A DNA stretch of 64,000 nucleotides from Uloborus plumipes (lineage: Eukaryota; Arthropoda; Arachnida; Araneae; Uloboridae): contig JAXGGA010000024.1 in NCBI GenBank assembly GCA_038373865.1, positions 407,060 through 471,059 on the forward strand, written 5' to 3'. Shown piece after piece: positions 58,421-64,000 of the stretch. Both the position numbers and the translations under genes were made by a program. The notes beneath the pieces are model-generated. The model worked only from the letters and a program-made list of their open reading frames with translations. It did no database searches and was not told the DNA's origin. Within the stretch, counting starts at the first letter, position 1; every line of letters starts with the position of its first letter.

Positions 58421-59760
58421 TTACTTTTTTGCAACTTTGAAACCTTTTCTGTGTTCTTGTACCACTTGAAGAAGACATTGTCTTTGTTTTTCGTCGTTAT
58501 TGATAGTCTTAACAAATGCTTCAATAAGGGCCATGCCACGCTCCGTATTGTCGTTTACAATCCTCAGTTTCTTTGGTAGTATAAACCCTTGTTGGTAGCT
58601 ATCTTAAAGATTCGAATGCTCAGGATCAAACAGCTGATATATTTTGAGTTTCTTCTTTACATGAATAAGGACGCTAAAAATATTCCAAATCATTTCTTAG
58701 TGCTTGCACAAAAAGGGTTGCTGGGAACCCAGCTCTTAGATATTCTTTCCCATTAACGATAAAAATGTGAAAGAAATCACATTCATATGTTACGAATACC
58801 TTTTGTTTGTCTAGCTGCAAGTTTAAACTGGTTGGGAAATATCCATAACTTGAAGCCATAAAGAATCTTTAACACAGATATAACACGAGAAACCACTCCT
58901 GGGACACGAAAACATACACCAAGAGGAGGTGCTCTGCTCAAGGAAATCGAACTAAGCTCTAGTATCTTCCTTGGACACTTCTTTTACATGGGTCATCAGA
59001 AGTTAACTTTGCGCAACTTCCATTACTAGTTGCACGTTGCTCTGAATGTGCTACCAACTCCTCAACCTCATCGTTCCTCACTCCAGGCTTAAAATTAGAT
59101 TGTTTTTTTCTGGACTATGATTGCTAAAACCGCTTAAAAAGCAGTATTGTAGATTCAATGGCAGTGGATGGTTCCACACAATTGCGTGAACATCGCATCT
59201 GACATTGCACGCAATCAAATACACCAATTTTACCTATTTCTTGGTTTATCGGTTAAAATACAGAGAGACCAAGAGTAGAACAGATTTCGGTTGTAATACC
59301 ACAGAAAACACAATGTCTAAAATATAATGGCGGAAAGCACAATATAAAAGTTGCTTCCCTAGTTTTTTTTCCCAAGTTCAAACATGCTCCAACTTTAATA
59401 CCGGCAATGCATGTCGTATTGAAACACATACCACGTACGAGCTCAGTAAGTTCCCATTTATCTAACTGGTTATCGTATAGCAGCATTTTCCGTAGAAATT
59501 CCAATGCCTGACTAACTTACTAGAACCCAGAAGTAAATCCTCAATGCTTGTGGTCCTGATACTAATACTAGTATGAAACCCGCCGATCATCCTTCATTTC
59601 CCAATGTATTTTGCATAAGTGTTTCGTTCCAGTGAACTATCAAAGAAAGTCCTAGATTTAAACGACTTTTGTAAGTTAACGGCCAATTCAGAGCGAATAG
59701 TTTGCCTTTACCGTTTTATGGACGTTGTCAAATCCTCCCCATTTTGACCCATACTTTGTA
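58421..59760 (-). pseudogene. decayed transposase-like gene of an unclassified family
   Basis: Read on the minus strand in several frames. Near 59,440-59,330 are LTELVRGMCFNTT and IKVGACLNLGKK, then in the next frame GKQLLYCAFRHYILDIVF. I remember the pattern CFDTT..NTG..GAC..LE.KL....L..ACRHHI.E from repeat-encoded proteins of arthropods and cnidarians. The C-terminus reads RIVNDNTERGMALIEAFVKT and NDEKQRQCLLQVVQEHRKGF, ending VAKK at TAA (58,421-58,423); the ERG-ALIE...LLQVV..HR motif belongs to the same family. Between them lie many stops and frameshifts, including the region giving the 61-codon frame at 58,674-58,859. The presumed role is transposase of the enclosing element. I cannot name the family or identify catalytic residues. 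Confidence 0.6.
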
Positions 59761-61026
59761 CTGTAGCAGCTACTATCAAAGTGGCTTTCTGTTACTTATA
59801 CTGGGCCCTGTCTAGAGTGGATGCTAGGTGTTTTAGCCAAATAAACTCATACACCTCAAACAACCGAAAAGAAAACAGAAACCACAGCTCGAGCTTGCAG
59901 TTGCATTTTCTATTCAAACTCAGGTAAGAGATAATGCAGCTTTGGAGCGGAGGGGGGGGGGAGGTAATCGTTACAACTCACTTTGAGCTATTATTTTATT
60001 GACTAATTACTTAGTAGAGTAAACTAACGTTTGAAGTTATTCCATTTTATATGAAGAATAATATTATTTCGGGTAATGAAGCTATATACTCCAACTCTCG
60101 AAATTGCTAATTTTCAACAGAATTCGATCGCGTTGAGCGACCTCTAAATATTATTCAATTGAGCTAAAATTTTACGTACGTCACATTCATGAATAGTGTA
60201 AAAAAACTGCGGGGTAAGACCAGAGAAATTCAAAAAAAAATTTTTTTGAATCACCCTAATGCGACAGTTAACAATGAGGAAGAAACATTAACCCCTAGCA
60301 TATATCCAAGAAAGTAATGAAAATTTAACTTACGTATAAAGTAAAATGTTTACGTATAAAGTAAGTTGATCTCTGTAGAAATGCCTTCTACGGATTCCCC
60401 CCACCATACCCGCTCATAGTTCTCCGTTGAAAGGAGGGAGGGTGGACCACTAACGTTGTCACAAACTGGTGTAAAATAACCTTCATAAACTTCAGCAAGT
60501 ATTATATATGCGTTATTCGACAAAAGAAATAACTTTTTTTAAGATATCGCTTTAGAAAATCTTTCAAAGTAGAGTTCATAAAAAATGCTCACAAAAAGTT
60601 GCATTGACTGGGAGAAAGAGAGAGAGAGGTAGTTTCTTAAAATACGAGTACGTAATTTATATCAAATAAAGAAAAAAATTTTGCAGAAAGGTTTGTTGCG
60701 AACTTTTAAAGCAAATTGTAGTGAAAGAGATTTTTCTGAAATAAATTCAATAAAAGGGTTTAAAAGTAATAGAATGAACTACAACGTCTCTTTAATGAAA
60801 TTAAGTTTGTTCGAAGTAATTATTTTAGCTATTTTGAAAAATAACTGTTTATGATATTTGTTAATCTAAAATTTAGAATGTGTAAAATGTTTATTAAATG
60901 GAAAACATTTAAAGACGACGACGAAATGCGAACTACAGTTGTTAGAAAACACGAAGCATATTGAGCTTATCCCAAAATCAAAGAACGGAATCCTAATAGT
61001 TGAAAGCATTTTTTCTTTTTGAAAGT

Positions 61027-62290
61027 ACACTCTAACAAAAAATCGATGCACCATGAACTAGTTTTTAGAATGAAACGAAATTTTACACTTGTTAAGACAA
61101 CATCTATATAAGAAAGTGATTAAAATGAAAAAAGAAAAGATTATTTATTACAGGAAAAATCTCAAATAAATTAAGGTTTTAGTAGCTTGTTGAATTACCT
61201 CTAGCGTGAATACACGAGGTGATACAGGCGAGCTATGTGTGTACAGGGGCCTGAAAGTCTCGTACGATGTTCTACATCATCTTACCACACAATAGCAGTA
61301 AACGTGCTACTAATTCGATCGAACTAGTAGGCTGTTCAACTTACCCCCCCCCCCCCGTCCTCTAAGTGATATCAGATTTGCTCAGTCAGGGACAAATGAA
61401 GGGATACAACAGACCAGAGATGGTGATAACATGGGGAAAGATATCCTGTGACAACCTAGCTGAGTGAGACGGAGTGTTGTTCTGTTAAAAAATGGCTCCT
61501 GGGAGCCCTAGCATTCTATGAACACACATAACTGAAGCATATCATGAACGTACCACTGGGCTGTCGTGGGGTTGTGACTTAATATTAGGAGGACCGTGTA
61601 TGCGGATGGCTCCAAATAACATCTAACAGTTGTAGTTAATTCAGTTGAAAAAAAAAAAAAAAGAAAGCCCAAGTTGTGCTTTTGCACTACCGGCTCCCTA
61701 TAGAGTTGTGTCAAGTTACATGGGAGTGAATTACAGCTGAATGGAGCCGGATCTTCTTCAGTGATGATTTTAGATTTAGTTTGGGTTATGATGACGCACG
61801 TGTGTGGAAGGCTCGTATTAAACTCCTCAATAGATGCTTTGCTTTTCAGCGACACAGCACTTACAGCTGGGAAGATGTGGGATATCATCGTATATGATAC
61901 AAGGTCACCGCTAATATTGACCCACAAATTTGCAACCCCGATTTGTCACAGATGTAGCGCATGTAGGATCACTCGATCTGGGAAGAAGTTGGACGACATA
62001 CGAGTTCGCTCGAACTTCTGGCGCGTTTACAGTAACTGTAACTAGATGATGTAGGACTCTGTACGAAACTTTCATGCCTCATAGCTTGTCTGTATCCTCT
62101 CGTACATCTACGTTAGAGGTTGCTCAACAAGGTATTAAAACCTCCATTTATTTGGGATTTTTCCTACAATAAATTATCCTTTTGTTTTCCTTTTTAAATC
62201 ATTTTTACATAAACGACGTTCTTACGCGTGTAAAATTTCGTTTCATTCGGATAATTTCTTCTTGGTGCGTCAAGTTTTCTTTGTTATAGA
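61027..62290 (-). mobile_element. Tc1-like element with long termini and internal inversion (right arm copy)
   Basis: Mirror of 31,228-32,493. The first-Asp block (EWSRIFFSDDFRFSLGYDDA) is on the plus strand at about 61,730-61,932, and the second-Asp block is on the minus strand at about 61,360-61,600. Several substitutions separate it from the left copy (for example ICHRCSACRITR against ICHRCSVCRITR). The 139-codon frame on the minus strand at 61,508-61,927 crosses both blocks; its middle and C-terminal part (FLILSHNPTTAQWYVHDMLQ-like) contains the second-Asp lead-in, while its N-terminal part is antisense to the first-Asp block. It is not a gene in its own right. Confidence 0.75.
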
Positions 62291-63872
62291 GTTTATTTTG
62301 ATTATGAACAACCCATTTGCTTCGCATATACTGTTCGTCCTTGAAAGCCAAGCCTAGCACTCGCGAATCACTCCACTTAAAAAAGAGGGGAATGGGTTGT
62401 GGGAGGGGGACTTTCCGAAGCTTTCATCTTAAAACTTGCATTTGCTATCCTTTTGACATATTCAAGTAAACTATGTATTGGAAATTAGCATCGTTCTACG
62501 TTGTTTGATAGTGATTTTGGTAATAAAAATGAGAAAAATAGATTATAAAATCTCTATTTAATGGTGTATATATTCATTTTATAAACTCATTAAAACTTAA
62601 GTCAAAAACATACAGTTTGTATTGCAAACATTTCTCTTTCAACGCGTTTTATTTTGTTGCAGAAACTGACGAACTTTTCCGTGGGAAATGAATGCGTAGT
62701 CAATTTTCGAGAATGAAATTGAATAATTTATTTTATGTTAAAAATAAACTTCGTTTACACAAATAGCGTTTGAATCTCCTTTCACTCCGAAGCAGAAAAG
62801 AAATAAAAAGCAAAGGACGGTGGAAAATAAAATTATATACCGCACTCATTCAATTTCATTATAGAGAATCCGTAAAATAAGAAAAAGTCCGGTCTGAACC
62901 CGTTTTTCGGCATTTCACCGCTTTTGAAGCTGATGATGGCGGTCCTTGACATTGAATTGTTAAAAGCAAGAGAGGCATTTTCTTTGATGAAAACAAAGAA
63001 AAGTGTAGAGTGAGGCTTCGAAAAGCGATTTTTGGCGTCTGAAGCGGTCATTTTTGTTTTCGCTGAAAAAGGAAAAATTCTAAGATTGCACAGCGCCTCA
63101 TAGAGAGGCGTATTTGGATGAAAGCCGCTCTGTGATTTTGAAACTTTCCGCCCTCTCAGAAGTGGATTTGTAATTTAGGCAACGAAAACAAACGTAGCAT
63201 TAAACCACACCCAAAATTAAATTCCCCGGTCTTGATAATATTCATCAAGAATGTGCACAAATGTAGGAAAAAACCCTTTTAATTTGGGCGCGCTTTAAAA
63301 TGCGATAGATGCCAAATTGCCTTACGAACCGCTTGCTGAAAAGATTTTCTAAGAGAAAGAAGGAGCATTTCAATGACTTATTTTTCTCCTGGGAAGCTGT
63401 AGAGGATCGTATAACACTGAAATGGTTCTCATCGGACATTCCTAGCAATTCCTTTTTCCGTAAACTTGTTTAGTAAATGACTAATTGTATGTTTCTTTGA
63501 TGCGTATGTAACACCAATATCATATTTTTCGTACATTTATCATTTTTACAAACATTTAGCAAATTAGGGATTGAGATACGTAAAGACCTTAATCTTGAAA
63601 AAATAAGTTTTGGGGTGATTTGAATCGCCTTAATCTTCTAAATCCACTAAAAAATCTTCAGTCATTGAATTACTAAAAAAAAGTATTAACTATACACGTT
63701 TGAAAGCTTAAGCAAATGGTAATTCATTATATTACTGTGAAATAAATCTCGAGCATTTAAGGTAAATGCAACACTTCTTTTTAAAATAACTATGAATGAA
63801 ATGAAATCTGCAAGTGGAAAAAAAAAAAGTCAAGTTTTTCATGGCAAATTTCAAACATGTTACTCTAATATA

Positions 63873-64000
63873 CTGCGATGCAAAAGTTTAGACAAAATGC
63901 AAATATGTGAATAAAAAGAAAACTATTCAACGAAATGCTTTCAAATGTCAACTGCAGGTACGCAATGTTGTCCCAAATACGTGTCTAGAGTTCTTATAAC
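63873..64000. mobile_element. start of a palindromic Tc1-like element copy, cut by the window end
   Basis: CTGCGATGCAAAAGTTTAGA from 63,873 matches the termini of the 28,099-29,625 element and, in reverse complement, the outer half of its right arm (29,502-29,625). A 2-bp CA is missing at the very end compared with that copy. It marks where the giant inverted repeat leaves the window. Confidence 0.85.

Larger units (their letters stand above)
57700..60258 (-). mobile_element. 2.56-kb TIR element with 9-bp duplication, right arm only
   Basis: The termini TAGGGTGATTCA (57,700) and TGAATCACCCTA (to 60,258) are perfect 12-bp inverses. The 9-bp direct repeat ATGCGACAG lies at 57,691-57,699 and 60,259-60,267. 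The left arm has this sequence once (complement CTGTCGCAT at 33,252-33,260), so the insertion is younger than the inverted duplication. Longer, diverged inverted similarity (AATATTTAGAGGTCGCTCAA and others) covers about 150 bp. The left end is expanded by tandem copies. A decayed gene lies on the minus strand. The 9-bp duplication fits Mutator- or Merlin-like elements, but the superfamily is not established. Confidence 0.93.
46500..64000 (-). repeat. right arm of the giant inverted repeat (continues past the window)
   Basis: Reverse complement of 29,502-42,944 with three large differences: it lacks the Tigger-like element (site at 46,621), contains an extra 2,873-bp TIR element plus TAA duplication (47,623-50,498), and contains an extra 2,559-bp element plus 9-bp duplication (57,700-60,267). 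It also lacks the 205-bp segment found at 33,657. Alignment still holds at the last base of the window, so the arm is longer than seen. Scattered substitutions and small indels separate the arms. Confidence 0.97.

Noticed and set aside
61508..61927. 139-codon frame on the minus strand, the joint longest frame in the window
   Set aside because: It crosses the inverted Tc1 blocks, partly antisense to one of them, and includes a poly-F stretch from a homopolymer. It is broken by stops in the left-arm copy.
29502..64000. The giant inverted repeat as an assembly artefact (the same reads placed twice)
   Set aside because: The arms differ by scattered substitutions, a 205-bp indel and three insertions with clean duplications and matching empty sites. 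Mis-assembly of one locus would not normally give this. Collapsed haplotypes placed as an inverted pair remain a weaker possibility that long reads could test.

Overview
This is a eukaryotic, AT-rich, repeat-dominated window with no recognisable host protein-coding gene. The mobile-element mix points to an arthropod, and I think most likely a spider or other arachnid: Tc1-like and pogo/Tigger-like elements, a tRNA-derived SINE, a non-LTR retrotransposon with a C-terminal RNase H, hAT-type MITEs and many small palindromic MITEs. The taxonomic call is inference. No ribosomal, mitochondrial or prokaryotic genes, CRISPR arrays or operons were seen. Nearly every open frame over 60 codons is a chance frame or a piece of a transposon.

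Layout. 1-4.2 kb: two pogo-like elements (termini CCGTAAAATGGGG, TA duplications) in opposite orientation, the first carrying a SINE. 4.2-10.9 kb: AT-rich sequence with two decayed MITE copies. 10.9-13.6 kb: degenerate tandem repeats and inverted repeats, one with an (AT)n tract at its centre. 14.36-16.24 kb: a palindromic MITE split by a Tc1-like element. 16.2-20.8 kb: low-complexity sequence, a hAT relic and a short tandem duplication. 20.8-21.4 kb: one MITE nested in another.

21.6-27.74 kb is a three-layer nest. A 3-bp-target-site TIR element contains a 5'-truncated non-LTR retrotransposon on the minus strand. A 3.2-kb foldback element, made of about 17 tandem units of roughly 170 bp in two opposed blocks, sits inside the retrotransposon's RNase H domain. 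28.10-29.63 kb holds a palindromic Tc1-like element.

The dominant structure is a very large inverted repeat. Sequence from about 29.5 to 42.94 kb reappears in reverse complement from 46.50 kb to the window end, around a 3.55-kb spacer. About 12.1 kb per arm is alignable by eye, and the repeat runs past the right edge. After it formed, the arms gained separate insertions: a pogo/Tigger element in the left arm (41,665-42,820), and in the right arm a TIR element with a nested solo LTR (47,623-50,495) and a 2.56-kb element with a 9-bp duplication (57,700-60,258). For each one the other arm keeps the empty target site. The inner-middle part of the arms looks almost identical while the outer part shows more differences, which suggests arm-to-arm gene conversion.

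No pathway or operon links these features. The window reads as a record of successive transposition, inversion and duplication events, and the nesting order and arm-specific insertions allow them to be ordered in time.
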